A stretch of DNA of 64,000 nt from Flavobacterium sp. (GCF_035195345.1 NZ_CP136574.1:496001-560000), one strand, 5' to 3'. Positions 33,717 through 43,800 are shown, counted from the first letter of the stretch. Numbers and translations are program-made. The notes: generated by a model not told the origin, from the sequence alone.

Positions 33717-34802
33717 ATGAAAATAAAAACTATAAGCATCACGTTAATTACTTTAACTCTTTTAGGTTTAATTGGATATCGAATTACAAAAAATAGTGAA
33801 GAATCTGAAAAAGGCGGTGGAAAAGGAGATAAAAAACCACCTATGATGGTCGATGCTATAGTCGTTTCAGAAACTAATTTTGCGAATACCATTTCGCTTT
33901 CAGGGTCTATTGAAGCCAATGAAAATGTAGAAATAAGAAGTGAAGTTTCTGGAATCGTAGAGAAAATATATTTTACAGAAGGCACCAATGTGAGCAAAGG
34001 TCAAGTTTTATTAAAAGTAAATGATATCGAATTACGTGCCCAACTTTCGCAAGCTCAAACCCGTCAAAGTTTAGCTTCAGAAAATGAAAGAAGAGCTAAA
34101 CTATTATTACAAAAAGAAGCCATTAGTCAAGAAGAATACGATATTGCAAGTGCCGAATTCAGAAGTTTAAAAGCGCAAACGCAATTAATTCAAGCGCAAA
34201 TTGCTAAAACAACTCTAAAAGCTCCCTTTTCGGGAAAAATTGGATTGCGAAATATTTCTCCTGGAACGTATCTAACTCCAACTACGCTAATCACTAAATT
34301 AGTAAGTGCAAATCAAGTAAAAATAAGTTTTTCAATTCCTGAAAAATATGCTTCAGAAGTAGAAAACAACTCACCTATTCTATTTACGATTCCAAATAAT
34401 CCTGAAAAATTCACAGCTAAAATTTACGCTATCGAACCTGAGATTGAAACTTCCACTCGAACGCTAAAAATCAGAGCGATTGCCGAAAATCCAAATGGAA
34501 AATTATTAGCGGGAACATTCGCTACTATTGAACTTCCATTGAAAAATATAAAAGGTGCGATTCAAATTCCTTCCGAAGCAGTTGTTCCTGTTCAAGATGG
34601 AAAAGTGGTGTATATTGCCAACAATGGAAAAGCAAAAGAAGTAAAAATTGAAACCATTGCTCGAACAGAAAAAGACGTTATCGTTACACAAGGTATAAAA
34701 TCTGGCGATACAATTCTAACTTCTGGCGTTATGGCTCTAAAAGAAGAAGCCGAAATTAAAGTTAAAGTAAAACAATCTAAACTTCCAGCTTCTAACTTCT
34801 AA
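33717..34802 (+). CDS. RND efflux periplasmic adaptor (membrane fusion protein)
   Basis: The protein has 361 residues. An N-terminal membrane anchor (about 5-22) is followed by a Gly/Lys-rich linker. A lipoyl-like half (LSGSIEANENVEIRSEVSG), an alpha-hairpin (about 115-155, SQAQTRQSLASENERRAKLL), the second lipoyl half (LKAPFSGKIGLRNISPG) and the beta-barrel/MP domains come next. It links the inner-membrane pump to the outer-membrane channel. It is the first gene of a tripartite operon with 14 nt to the pump gene. Substrate class (drug versus metal) is not clear; no metal-binding His-rich motifs are seen. Confidence 0.92.
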   Translation: MKIKTISITLITLTLLGLIGYRITKNSEESEKGGGKGDKKPPMMVDAIVVSETNFANTISLSGSIEANENVEIRSEVSGIVEKIYFTEGTNVSKGQVLLKVNDIELRAQLSQAQTRQSLASENERRAKLLLQKEAISQEEYDIASAEFRSLKAQTQLIQAQIAKTTLKAPFSGKIGLRNISPGTYLTPTTLITKLVSANQVKISFSIPEKYASEVENNSPILFTIPNNPEKFTAKIYAIEPEIETSTRTLKIRAIAENPNGKLLAGTFATIELPLKNIKGAIQIPSEAVVPVQDGKVVYIANNGKAKEVKIETIARTEKDVIVTQGIKSGDTILTSGVMALKEEAEIKVKVKQSKLPASNF

Positions 34803-34816
34803 CTTCCCACTTACAA

Positions 34817-37800
34817 ATGAGTTTATCTACTATAAGTATAAAAAGACCCGTATTTACCATTGTAATCAATTTATTAATTATACTTTTTGGTATTTTAGGC
34901 TATAGTTATTTAGGTGTTCGTGAATTCCCATCGATTGACCCAGCTGTTATCAATGTGCGAACCAATTATACAGGCGCTAATGCCGAAATTATAGAATCAC
35001 AAATCACCGAACCACTTGAAAAAGCCATTAACTCTATTGATGGAATTCGAAATATTACCTCTTCAAGTAACCAAGGTTCGAGTAATATTACGGTCGAATT
35101 CAAATTAGAAAAAAATTTAGAAGAAGCTGCCAACGATGTGCGTGACAAAGTTTCACAAGCCGTTAGAAGCTTACCACAAGATATCGATGCACCACCCGTT
35201 GTAGCAAAAGCAGATGCCGATTCAGATGCTATTATTTCGATGACCGTTCAGAGTCAATCTAGAAATGCTTTAGAATTAAGTGATTATGCTGAAAACGTAA
35301 TTTCCGAGCGAATGCAAACGATTCCAGGCGTGAGTAGTGTGCAAATTTGGGGACAAAAACGTTATTCGATGCGAATTTGGATGGATCCCATCAAATTAAA
35401 TGCTTACGAAATCACGGTGGCTGATGTTCGAAATGCTTTGGACAAACAAAACGTGGAATTGCCTTCGGGAAAATTGACAGGTGCCAATACCGAATTAATG
35501 GTAAAAACCCTTGGGAATTTATCTACTGAAAAAGAATTTAATGATATTATCATAGTAGCTGATGCGAATAAAACCGTTCGATTAAGTGATATTGGTTATG
35601 CCGTTTTAGCTTCTGAAAATTTAGAAACTAAGTTTACCGAATCAGGAAATCCAATGGTGGCGGTGGCAATTATTCCACAACCTGGAACCAATTATTTAGA
35701 AATTGCGGAACAGTTTTATGCCGAAGTGGAAAAATTAAAGAAAGATTTACCAAGTGACATCAAATTAGATATTGCACTAGACAATACTCTTTTTATCAAA
35801 AAATCAGTAATTGAAGTAGCGGAAACCATAGCCATTTCAATTGTTTTAGTAATTATTATTATCTTTTTATTCTTTAGAGATTGGTCAATTGCATTTAGAC
35901 CATTAATTGATATTCCGGTTTCGTTGATTGCTACGTTTTTTATCATGTATTTGTGTGGCTTTTCCATCAATGTATTAACACTTTTAGCCATTGTTTTAGC
36001 CACAGGATTAGTAGTAGATGACGGAATTGTAGTAACAGAAAATATCTTCAAAAAAGTAGAAGAAGGTATGTCGCCAATTGAAGCGGCTATTAAAGGTTCC
36101 AACGAAATTTTCTTTGCAGTAATTTCTATTTCGGTAACCTTAGCTGCAGTATTCTTACCGATTATTTTCTTAGAAGGTTTTGTAGGACGATTGTTCCGAG
36201 AGTTTGGTGTTGTCATTGGTGCTGCTGTATTGATTTCCGCCTTCGTATCGTTGACCTTAACACCTATGTTGAATGCGTATTTAATGAAAGGTGGCGAACA
36301 AAAGAAAACCAAATTCTATGAATTTACTGAGCCATTTTTTGTGAATCTGAATAAAGGATATGCGAATTCATTAACTAATTTCTTAAAAAGAAGATGGTTG
36401 AGTTTTCCAATTATCGGAGTTTGTATTGGATTAATTGTGTTATTCTTTGCTATTCTTCCAAAAGAAACTGCTCCTTATGATGACCGTAGTTTAGGAGTTG
36501 TGAGTGTTACAACTCCCGAAGGTGCTACTTTTGAATACACCGACAAATTCATGGATGAGTTATCAAAATTGATTAATGATTCCATTCCTGAAAAGAAAGT
36601 GGCATTAGTAATTACTTCACCAGGTTTTATGTCTTCATCAGTAAATGCTGGAAGGGTTCGTTTGGCATTGGTGGACCCAAGTGAAAGAGAAAAGTCGCAA
36701 AAAGAAGTGGTAGATGATTTGAACAAATGGGCGAAAAAATATCCGCAAGCGAAAGTAAATGTTTCCGAGCAACCAACTATTTCGGTGAACAGACGTGGTG
36801 GTTTACCCATTCAATATATCATTCAAGCGCCTAATTTTGAAAAATTAAGAGAAAAGATTCCGCAATTCATGGAAGAAGCGAGTAAAAATGAAACTTTCTC
36901 GAATGTAGATGTGAATTTGAAATTCAATAAACCAGAAATCAACGTAACGATTAATCGTGAAAAAGCAGAAAGTTTAGGGATTTCAGTTTTAGATGTGGCG
37001 CAAACTTTACAATTATCGTTAAGCGGACAACGTTTTGGTTATTTCACGCAAAATGGAAAACAATACCAAGTCATTGGACAATTTGATGAAAAAGATAGAG
37101 ATGCTCCTTTGGATTTGACTTCAATGTTCGTGAAAAACAAAGCGGGTGAATTAATTCAATTAGACAACATAGTTGAGGTAGAAGAACAAAGTAATCCACC
37201 ACAATTATTTCATAACAATCGCTACATGTCGGCAACGGTTTCTGCTGGTTTAGCACCCGGAAAAAGTATGATTGACGGTATCAACGCTATGGACGAAATC
37301 AAAGAAAAAGTATTAGACGATACCTTTACAACTGATTTAGGTGGAGAATCGCGTGACTTCGTAGAAAGTAGTTCAAATACTTCTTTCGCCTTTGGCTTAG
37401 CTTTGTTATTAATCTATTTGATTTTAGCGGCTCAGTTTGAAAGTTTTATTGATCCATTTATCATCATTTTAACCGTACCAATGGCAGTAGCTGGAGCGCT
37501 ATTTTCGCTTTGGTTGTTTGGGCAAACATGGAATATTTTTAGTCAAATTGGAACCGTGATGTTAATTGGACTCGTTACCAAAAACGGAATTCTGATTGTC
37601 GAATTTGCGAACCAACTTCGAGAACAAGGAAAATCGAAATACGATGCCATTTTAGAGGCTTCAGAAGCGCGTTTACGACCAATTTTAATGACCAGTTTAG
37701 CCATCGCTTTAGGAGCTTTACCAATAGCTTTATCACTTGGAGCAGCTTCAGCAAGTAGAATGGGAATGGGAGTTGTAATTGTGGGCGGAACGATGTTTTC

Positions 37801-37903
37801 ATTAATCTTAACTTTATTTGTAATACCAGCCATTTATTTAATGTGGTCAAGAGCTAAAAAACACCGACCAGAATTTGATAATTTAGACGCTTTAGAGAAA
37901 TAA
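34817..37903 (+). CDS. RND efflux pump, inner-membrane permease
   Basis: The protein has 1028 residues, typical for AcrB-like HAE-type pumps. SIKRPVFTIVINLLII opens helix 1. The proton-relay region VLATGLVVDDGIVVTENI in helix 4 carries the two Asp, and large periplasmic loops follow helices 1 and 7. The second half repeats the pattern (MLIGLVTKNGILIVEFANQL in helix 10). It exports hydrophobic or amphiphilic compounds using proton motive force. It lies between adaptor and TolC genes. Confidence 0.95.
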   Translation: MSLSTISIKRPVFTIVINLLIILFGILGYSYLGVREFPSIDPAVINVRTNYTGANAEIIESQITEPLEKAINSIDGIRNITSSSNQGSSNITVEFKLEKNLEEAANDVRDKVSQAVRSLPQDIDAPPVVAKADADSDAIISMTVQSQSRNALELSDYAENVISERMQTIPGVSSVQIWGQKRYSMRIWMDPIKLNAYEITVADVRNALDKQNVELPSGKLTGANTELMVKTLGNLSTEKEFNDIIIVADANKTVRLSDIGYAVLASENLETKFTESGNPMVAVAIIPQPGTNYLEIAEQFYAEVEKLKKDLPSDIKLDIALDNTLFIKKSVIEVAETIAISIVLVIIIIFLFFRDWSIAFRPLIDIPVSLIATFFIMYLCGFSINVLTLLAIVLATGLVVDDGIVVTENIFKKVEEGMSPIEAAIKGSNEIFFAVISISVTLAAVFLPIIFLEGFVGRLFREFGVVIGAAVLISAFVSLTLTPMLNAYLMKGGEQKKTKFYEFTEPFFVNLNKGYANSLTNFLKRRWLSFPIIGVCIGLIVLFFAILPKETAPYDDRSLGVVSVTTPEGATFEYTDKFMDELSKLINDSIPEKKVALVITSPGFMSSSVNAGRVRLALVDPSEREKSQKEVVDDLNKWAKKYPQAKVNVSEQPTISVNRRGGLPIQYIIQAPNFEKLREKIPQFMEEASKNETFSNVDVNLKFNKPEINVTINREKAESLGISVLDVAQTLQLSLSGQRFGYFTQNGKQYQVIGQFDEKDRDAPLDLTSMFVKNKAGELIQLDNIVEVEEQSNPPQLFHNNRYMSATVSAGLAPGKSMIDGINAMDEIKEKVLDDTFTTDLGGESRDFVESSSNTSFAFGLALLLIYLILAAQFESFIDPFIIILTVPMAVAGALFSLWLFGQTWNIFSQIGTVMLIGLVTKNGILIVEFANQLREQGKSKYDAILEASEARLRPILMTSLAIALGALPIALSLGAASASRMGMGVVIVGGTMFSLILTLFVIPAIYLMWSRAKKHRPEFDNLDALEK

Positions 37904-37907
37904 TAGT

Positions 37908-39212
37908 ATGCAACAGTTATATAAAATAGTATTCCTTTTCATCATTGGATTTTCAGCGCAAGCACAAGAATTACTTTCGCTTGAATATGCTGTAAAAATT
38001 GCTTTGGAAAACAATTACGATATTAAAATTGCGGATAATAATTCCAAAATTGATGCCACCAATAACAATTTAGCAAATGCTGGAATGTTGCCATCGTTGA
38101 ATGCAAATTTCACCAACAATAACAGTCAGTTAGATACCAAACAAACACAAGGCGATGGAACCGTTCGTGAATTAGACGGAGCCAAAAACATGAACTTAAC
38201 CTATGGCGTGGGTTTAGACTGGACTATTTTTGATGGGTTGAGTATGTTTGCCCGAAAAGAACAATTAAACGTTTTAGAAGAACAAGGAAAAGCCGAATTA
38301 CAAACTGCAATTTTAACCCGAATTAGCGATGTGTATACCACCTATTTCGATTTGGTGCAACAACAACAAGTTTTAGCTTCGATTGATACGGCGATTGTGA
38401 TTTCAAACCAACGAGTAACTACTGCTCAAAATCGTTTTAGTATTGGAAAAGCTTCTAAATTAGAAGTATTGAATGCCCAAGTAGATTTGAATAGCGATTT
38501 GAGTTTACAATTAAGACAACAAGAACTTATCAAAATCAGTAAAATTAGATTGAACGAATTATTAGTGCGCGATACACAAACCGATTTTAAAGTAGCAAAA
38601 GAAATTTCATTGGAACAAAATTTAGATTTCAACGAATTGAAAGCAACCGCCGAAAAACAAAATCCACAATTGCAAGCGCAAATCCTGACTAAAAAAGTAG
38701 CCGATTTGAATTTGAAACAAGTCAGAGGCAATCGTTATCCAACGGTTAGAATTACTTCGGGTTACAATTTCACGCGTTCAGAAGCTTCTTTGGGATTCAT
38801 CACGCAATCTTCTGGGCAAGGTTTTGTTTATGGAGTAACAGCTACCATACCCATTTTTAATGGCTTTCTTCAAAACAAAAACGAAAAAGTAGCGAAATAT
38901 CAAGTGGAAAATGCAGGTTTACTTTTAGAACAGCAAAAACTATCGCTAAACTCACAATTAGCTTCCTTGTTTAACAGTTATCAAACCAATTTAGAGTTGG
39001 TAAAAATGGAAGAAAAAAACCTAGAAATCGCCAAACAAAACTTAGATATCACCTTAGCTAAATTCAAAATTGGAACCATAACCACTATCGAATTCAGAAC
39101 CGCACAACAAAATTTTGTAGAAGCTGCCGTTCGGTATTCAAATGCACAATATGTAACCAAACTTTCCGAAATTAACCTAAAAGAATTAGCAGGCACTTTA
39201 CAATTAAATTAA
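37908..39212 (+). CDS. TolC-family outer membrane efflux protein
   Basis: The protein has 434 residues with a signal peptide (about 1-19, GFSAQAQ). Two repeats of helical hairpins and short barrel strands follow, with the marks of the family such as SLEYAVKIALENNYDI and TLAKFKIGTITTIEF. It forms the outer-membrane exit duct for the RND pump, whose gene ends 4 nt upstream. Confidence 0.93.
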   Translation: MQQLYKIVFLFIIGFSAQAQELLSLEYAVKIALENNYDIKIADNNSKIDATNNNLANAGMLPSLNANFTNNNSQLDTKQTQGDGTVRELDGAKNMNLTYGVGLDWTIFDGLSMFARKEQLNVLEEQGKAELQTAILTRISDVYTTYFDLVQQQQVLASIDTAIVISNQRVTTAQNRFSIGKASKLEVLNAQVDLNSDLSLQLRQQELIKISKIRLNELLVRDTQTDFKVAKEISLEQNLDFNELKATAEKQNPQLQAQILTKKVADLNLKQVRGNRYPTVRITSGYNFTRSEASLGFITQSSGQGFVYGVTATIPIFNGFLQNKNEKVAKYQVENAGLLLEQQKLSLNSQLASLFNSYQTNLELVKMEEKNLEIAKQNLDITLAKFKIGTITTIEFRTAQQNFVEAAVRYSNAQYVTKLSEINLKELAGTLQLN

Positions 39213-39236
39213 TATATTTAAACTTTTTACTTACAA

Positions 39237-40100
39237 ATGGTTCAATACAACCCAAAAGACTGGATTACATTCATCTTCCGTTTTCACGAATCAGACACCT
39301 TTCGTCAGTTGATTCCGATGATGATTTTCATTGGATTTTATGCAGGAGGCATCGCCTATTTAGAGTTAGAATATTGGAATCTTTCCGAAAGTAGTTATGT
39401 TAAAAACCTAACCGTAATGCATACAACAGTTGGTTTCGTATTGTCGTTATTATTAGCTTACAGAACCAATACCGCTTACGACCGTTGGTGGGAAGGTAGA
39501 AAACAATGGGGCGCCTTAGTAAATAATAGTCGAAACCTCGCTTTGAAATTTTCAGCCTATTTATCTGATGAAAATGATAGAATTTTTTTTAGAAAAGTAA
39601 TTCCTGCTTATGCTTCAGTACTTTCTAAACATTTATTAAATGAAGAAGTAAGCAAAATGTTGTTTGATGGCTTAGATTTAGAAATGGATCATCACAAACA
39701 CAGACCAAATCAAGTAGCAAAAATGTTGTTTCAAAAAGCGAATGATTTGTATAAATCTGGAAAAATTACAGGTGACCAATTTTTTATCATCAATTCAGAA
39801 TTACAATCATTTACCGATATTTGTGGTGCTTGCGAGCGTATTAAAAACACGCCTATTCCCTACTCGTATAGTTCGTTTATCAAAAAATTCATCTTCTTTT
39901 TTGTGATGACCTTACCATTCGGATTTGTATTTAGTTTGGGCTACTATGTAATTCCTGTGGTGATTTTCATCTTTTATGTGTTAGCGAGTTTAGAATTAAT
40001 TGCCGAAGAAATCGAAGACCCATTTGGCAACGACGCGAACGATTTACCGATGACAAAAATTGCTTCTAATATTAAAAAGCATGTGGAAGAGATTTTGTGA
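39237..40100 (+). CDS. Bestrophin-family anion channel
   Basis: The protein has 287 residues. The bestrophin/UPF0187 features are LLAYRTNTAYDRWWEGRKQWG after the first helices, SYSSFIKKFIFFF and the C-terminal EEIEDPFGNDANDLP. These proteins form pentameric chloride-type channels. It follows tolC by 24 nt on the same strand with no terminator visible between, so it may belong to the efflux operon. Confidence 0.88.
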   Translation: MVQYNPKDWITFIFRFHESDTFRQLIPMMIFIGFYAGGIAYLELEYWNLSESSYVKNLTVMHTTVGFVLSLLLAYRTNTAYDRWWEGRKQWGALVNNSRNLALKFSAYLSDENDRIFFRKVIPAYASVLSKHLLNEEVSKMLFDGLDLEMDHHKHRPNQVAKMLFQKANDLYKSGKITGDQFFIINSELQSFTDICGACERIKNTPIPYSYSSFIKKFIFFFVMTLPFGFVFSLGYYVIPVVIFIFYVLASLELIAEEIEDPFGNDANDLPMTKIASNIKKHVEEIL

Positions 40101-40343
40101 TGTATTTATTTGTATACAATATATTAAATGAATAATAAATCTAGAAAAATAAAAAAATAAATAATATATTTATATTTTACCAAAAACAATTTTTGAAGAA
40201 TTAAAAAAACAGTTCCATTTCATTAGTTAGAATTCAATTTTCAAACGCCTCTAAAGATTATGTAATTAAAAGAGAATTTGTATAAGAATCATTGAAAACA
40301 AAAACCAATAATGTAAAAAAATCTTAACTTTTAATAAACAATG

Positions 40344-40940
40344 TTAATGTTTTGGATCTAAAGAAAAATTATTTAAGTTTCTAGAATTAAATATTATTCG
40401 ATATTCAGTATCATAGAGGATAGTATTATCTAGAGTATTTATCGCTTTAATTCTTCTTAAATTATTATTAAAATTTATGGTTTCATAATATACTTTTCCA
40501 TTAGTATCACTTTTGATTAAATTATATTTAATTAGCTTAAACTTTTTCCCTCTAAGCTGAAATGAATACTCACTTTTTACATTTGCAGTAATATGCTTAA
40601 TTATAAATACATTGTCAATAATTTCTATATCAGAAAATTTTTTTTCACAGTGTAAACCATTAATTCCTTGATAACAATCTGGAGTAATAGCTTTATCTCT
40701 AGATATTGATAAAAACTTACCTTCGTTTTTATTGGTAAGATAAATTTCTAACCTGTAAGGTTTATATATATCTATAGTATCTTGTTTAACTACTATTGAA
40801 TCGAGGGTTTGATCTTTATTTAAATAACCAACTTTTGTCAAAATTAAATGATTGAAATTTTGCTTTTGTTGAGCAAATAAATAGTTAGTAGAAAGAATAA
40901 ATATGAATATTATTGTTTTAAAAAAATTAATATTTTTCAT
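40344..40940 (-). CDS. Secreted protein of unknown function
   Basis: The protein has 198 residues with a signal peptide (about 1-23, STNYLFAQ). The rest is beta-rich (VGYLNKDQTLDSIVVKQD, a repeat-like seven-strand pattern resembling FG-GAP/VCBS-type or small propeller elements) with two Cys (CYQGINGLHCEKK) that could form a disulfide. No family is recognised. The 243-nt stretch to its left is AT-rich and shows no gene. Confidence 0.5.
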   Translation of the reverse strand: MKNINFFKTIIFIFILSTNYLFAQQKQNFNHLILTKVGYLNKDQTLDSIVVKQDTIDIYKPYRLEIYLTNKNEGKFLSISRDKAITPDCYQGINGLHCEKKFSDIEIIDNVFIIKHITANVKSEYSFQLRGKKFKLIKYNLIKSDTNGKVYYETINFNNNLRRIKAINTLDNTILYDTEYRIIFNSRNLNNFSLDPKH

Positions 40941-41033
40941 TTGCGTTAATTAATAAGAAACTACAATCTGTTTATATACTCAAATCTATTAAACTTTTTA
41001 CCAAAAAAAAAATTACAAGAAACTACTAAAAAC

Positions 41034-41063
41034 AAAAAAGCCTTGCAAATGCAAGGCTTTTTT
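41034..41063 (-). terminator. Terminator of the tRNA cluster
   Basis: AAAAAAGCCTTGCA and TGCAAGGCTTTTTT pair over 14 bp around an AA loop, immediately 3' of the last tRNA on the minus strand. Confidence 0.85.
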
Positions 41064-41064
41064 G

Positions 41065-41138
41065 TGATCGCGCCAGGATTCGAACCTGGGACCTACTCAT
41101 TAGAAGTGAGTTGCTCTATCCAGCTGAGCTACGCAACC
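41065..41138 (-). tRNA. tRNA-Arg (anticodon TCT)
   Basis: A cloverleaf of 74 nt. Acceptor GGTTGCG pairs with CGCGATC, with discriminator A. The anticodon stem is ACTCA/TGAGT with loop CTTCTAA, giving anticodon TCT (reads AGA). The T arm has GGTTCGAAT. CCA is not encoded. Confidence 0.95.
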
Positions 41139-41152
41139 TAAAATTGTTATCG

Positions 41153-41227
41153 TCGGGGTGGCAGGATTCGAACCTGCGGCCTCCTGCTCCCAAAGCAGGC
41201 GCGATAACCGGGCTACGCTACACCCCG
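41153..41227 (-). tRNA. tRNA-Pro (anticodon TGG)
   Basis: Acceptor CGGGGTG pairs with CACCCCG, with discriminator A. The anticodon stem is CCTGC/GCAGG with loop TTTGGGA, giving anticodon TGG (reads CCA and other Pro codons). The T arm has TTCGAAT. Confidence 0.95.
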
Positions 41228-41240
41228 AAAACAAAAAAAG

Positions 41241-41324
41241 CGGAGAGACAGGGACTCGAACCCTGGCGACGGTTACCCGTCGACAGATTAGCAATCTGCT
41301 CCGTTACCACTCCGGCACCTCTCC
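41241..41324 (-). tRNA. tRNA-Ser (anticodon GCT)
   Basis: Acceptor GGAGAGG pairs with TCTCTCC, with discriminator G. The anticodon loop TTGCTAA gives anticodon GCT (AGC/AGT). A long variable arm (CGACGGGTAACCGTCG) is typical of Ser tRNAs. It is the first of three tRNAs in this cluster. Confidence 0.95.
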
Positions 41325-41338
41325 TATTATTCTGTAAG

Positions 41339-41646
41339 AACTTATCTTTTTGCGGTTGCAAATTTATGTTTTCATTCCTTAATATACAACTATTATTAGA
41401 GATTTTTTAATATTTTTTTAATATAAATTTTAAAAGCACTAATAGTCAATGCAATAACAATGATTAAAAATTCAGGAATAATTCGCATTTCATAGAAAAT
41501 CAAAAATAAAGTCTAAATAGTAGAAATCCATTTTAATTATTAAAAATCAATTTCATTTCCTTTTTAAGGAAGAATTATAGTGTTTTCTTTATCAAAATTC
41601 GAATAAAAATAGTAATTTCGCAATTCAAATAAAAAACCTTTCTATC
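41339..41646. other. Gene-free stretch between the tRNA cluster and the thiolase gene
   Basis: About 300 nt of very AT-rich DNA. No open frame with coding character is seen. It must hold the leftward tRNA promoter and the rightward thiolase promoter. TAATTTCG near 41610 is a weak (7/8) -7 candidate for the latter. Confidence 0.5.
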
Positions 41647-42825
41647 ATGAACAAAAAAGTAGTTATCGTTTCTGCCGTAAGAACTCCAATTGGAAGTTTC
41701 ATGGGAGCTTTATCTAGTGTACCTGCAACTAAGTTAGGTGCTGCTGCCATCAAAGGCGCTTTAAATAAAATCAATTTAGACCCTAAATTAGTTGACGAAG
41801 TATTAATGGGTAATGTAGTTCAAGCTGGAAACGGCCAAGCTCCTGCTAGACAAGCCGCTTTATATGCTGGTTTATCTGAAAGTGTTGCTTGTACTACCAT
41901 AAATAAAGTTTGTGCTAGTGGTATGAAAGCTGTGATGCAAGGAGCTCAAGCAATTATCGCTGGAGATGCTGAAATCGTAGTAGCGGGTGGTATGGAAAAC
42001 ATGAGTTTAATTCCGCATTATGTTCATTTAAGAAATGGCGTAAAATTCGGTCCAACTTCTTTAGTAGACGGAATGCAAAAGGACGGCTTAACAGATGCAT
42101 ACGACAATAACGCTATGGGTGTTTCTGCTGACTTATGTGCTGCTACATACAATATCACAAGAGAAGCGCAAGATAACTTCGCAATTCAATCGTATGAGCG
42201 TTCTGCGGCTGCGTGGGAAGCTGGCAAGTTTGATGCAGAAATTGTTACTGTTGAAGTTCCTCAAAGAAGAGGTGACGCTATCATAGTTTCTAAAGACGAA
42301 GAATTCACTAATGTAAAATTAGATAAAATCCCATCTTTAGCAGCTGTATTTACTAAAGAAGGGACTGTAACTGCTGCAAATGCATCTACTATTAATGACG
42401 GGGCTGCTGCAATGGTTTTAATGAGTGAAGAAAAAGCACAATCTCTAGGATTAACTCCTTTAGCTTACATAAAATCATACGCTGATGCAGCTCAAGAACC
42501 AAAATGGTTTACAACAGCGCCTGCAAAAGCCTTACCAAAAGCATTAGACAAAGCTGGTTTAACCGTTGCTGATGTTGATTTCTTTGAATTCAATGAAGCT
42601 TTTGCTGTGGTTGGATTAGCTAATGCGCAAATCTTAGGATTAGACAATAATAAAATCAATGTAAACGGTGGTGCAGTTTCTTTAGGTCATCCTCTAGGAT
42701 GCTCTGGTGCAAGAATTATCGTAACATTAATTAATGTATTACAACAAAACAATGCTAAAATTGGTGCTGCCGCAATTTGTAATGGCGGTGGTGGTGCTTC
42801 GGCAATTGTAATTGAAAAAGCATAA
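41647..42825 (+). CDS. Acetyl-CoA C-acyltransferase (thiolase)
   Basis: The protein has 392 residues. The acyl-accepting Cys89 lies in INKVCASGMKAV, the catalytic His in GGAVSLGHPLGCSGARI and the second Cys in AICNGGGGASA. Length and motifs fit a cytosolic tetrameric thiolase of the acetoacetyl-CoA or beta-ketothiolase group. It cleaves or condenses acyl-CoA units in fatty acid or amino acid breakdown. It is monocistronic with a downstream hairpin. Confidence 0.95.
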   Translation: MNKKVVIVSAVRTPIGSFMGALSSVPATKLGAAAIKGALNKINLDPKLVDEVLMGNVVQAGNGQAPARQAALYAGLSESVACTTINKVCASGMKAVMQGAQAIIAGDAEIVVAGGMENMSLIPHYVHLRNGVKFGPTSLVDGMQKDGLTDAYDNNAMGVSADLCAATYNITREAQDNFAIQSYERSAAAWEAGKFDAEIVTVEVPQRRGDAIIVSKDEEFTNVKLDKIPSLAAVFTKEGTVTAANASTINDGAAAMVLMSEEKAQSLGLTPLAYIKSYADAAQEPKWFTTAPAKALPKALDKAGLTVADVDFFEFNEAFAVVGLANAQILGLDNNKINVNGGAVSLGHPLGCSGARIIVTLINVLQQNNAKIGAAAICNGGGGASAIVIEKA

Positions 42826-42841
42826 TTTATTTATATTTACT

Positions 42842-42902
42842 AATGATGAATTTTGAAATTTAGTTACATTTGTAATTAAATTCTTAATTCATCATTTTTT
42901 AT
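42842..42902 (+). terminator. Long-loop terminator of the thiolase gene, containing a promoter element
   Basis: AATGATGAATT (42842-42852) pairs with AATTCATCATT (42886-42896), followed by T6. The 33-nt loop contains TACATTTG (42865-42872), a perfect -7 match that could drive the following NlpC/P60 gene. Confidence 0.6.
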
Positions 42903-42912
42903 TTCGACCAAC

Positions 42913-43674
42913 ATGTTTGGAATTTGTAATTTAGCCATAGTACCCATAAGAGCAGAAGCCAGTGATAAAAGCGAACAAGTTTCGCAATTACTCTTTGGTG
43001 AACACTTTAAAATAATTGAAATGACTGCCAAATGGGCGCAAGTAGAATTGGCTTATGATGGCTACAACGGTTGGATTGACACAAAACAATTTCAAACAAT
43101 TACTGAACAACAGTATACCATTTTAAACAATACTCCTATTGTTTTAAATGCTGACTTTGTAGAATATATTACTGCTCCAACCAATCAATTAACCTCAATA
43201 ACTCTAGGCGCTTCGTTATCCTTTTTAGATAATGAGGAAATCAACATTAATAAATATTCTTTTGAAGGAATTAAAGTGTGTGGAGAAAAGCCAAAATCTG
43301 AAATTGTTAAAACCGCATTTTTGTATTTGAATGCACCCTATTTATGGGGAGGAAAAACACCTTTTGGAATTGACTGCTCTGGTTTTACTCAAATGGTTTA
43401 CAAACTAAATGGATATAAACTATTACGCGATGCTTCACAGCAAGCAAGTCAAGGAGAAGCACTAAGTTTTATTGAAGAAAGTGAACCAGGTGATTTAGCA
43501 TTTTTTGATAACGAGGAAGGCAACATTATTCACGTTGGAATTATGATGGAAAATAACTACATCATTCATGCTTCTGGTCAAGTAAGAATAGATCGTTTAG
43601 ACCATTTAGGAATATACAATGCAGATACCAATCGACATACTCACAAATTAAGAGTTATTAAAAAGATTATTTAA
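42913..43674 (+). CDS. NlpC/P60 (C40) peptidoglycan hydrolase with SH3-type domain
   Basis: The protein has 253 residues. An N-terminal bacterial SH3 region (CNLAIVPIRAEASDKSEQVSQ, WAQVELAYDGYNGWIDTKQF) precedes the C40 peptidase, with catalytic Cys in GIDCSGFTQMVYK and the His in IHVGIMM. It cleaves cell-wall peptides between D-Glu and the diamino acid. No signal peptide is evident, so it may act on imported murein peptides, which would match the dipeptide epimerase elsewhere in the window. Confidence 0.9.
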   Translation: MFGICNLAIVPIRAEASDKSEQVSQLLFGEHFKIIEMTAKWAQVELAYDGYNGWIDTKQFQTITEQQYTILNNTPIVLNADFVEYITAPTNQLTSITLGASLSFLDNEEININKYSFEGIKVCGEKPKSEIVKTAFLYLNAPYLWGGKTPFGIDCSGFTQMVYKLNGYKLLRDASQQASQGEALSFIEESEPGDLAFFDNEEGNIIHVGIMMENNYIIHASGQVRIDRLDHLGIYNADTNRHTHKLRVIKKII

Positions 43675-43800
43675 CAAGAGTTGATTTCTTTTTAAAGATA
43701 AAAATTCAGGAATTACTATACTTCAAATTTAAAATCTTGAAAATTTACTAAAAAAAGTCAAATTCTAAACTTAAAATAAATTAGCACTTTTTTTTGAAAA

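Noticed and set aside
41065..41324. tRNA cluster considered as an attachment site of an integrated element
   Set aside because: No integrase or duplicated tRNA 3' end is found nearby. Flanking genes are ordinary housekeeping genes.
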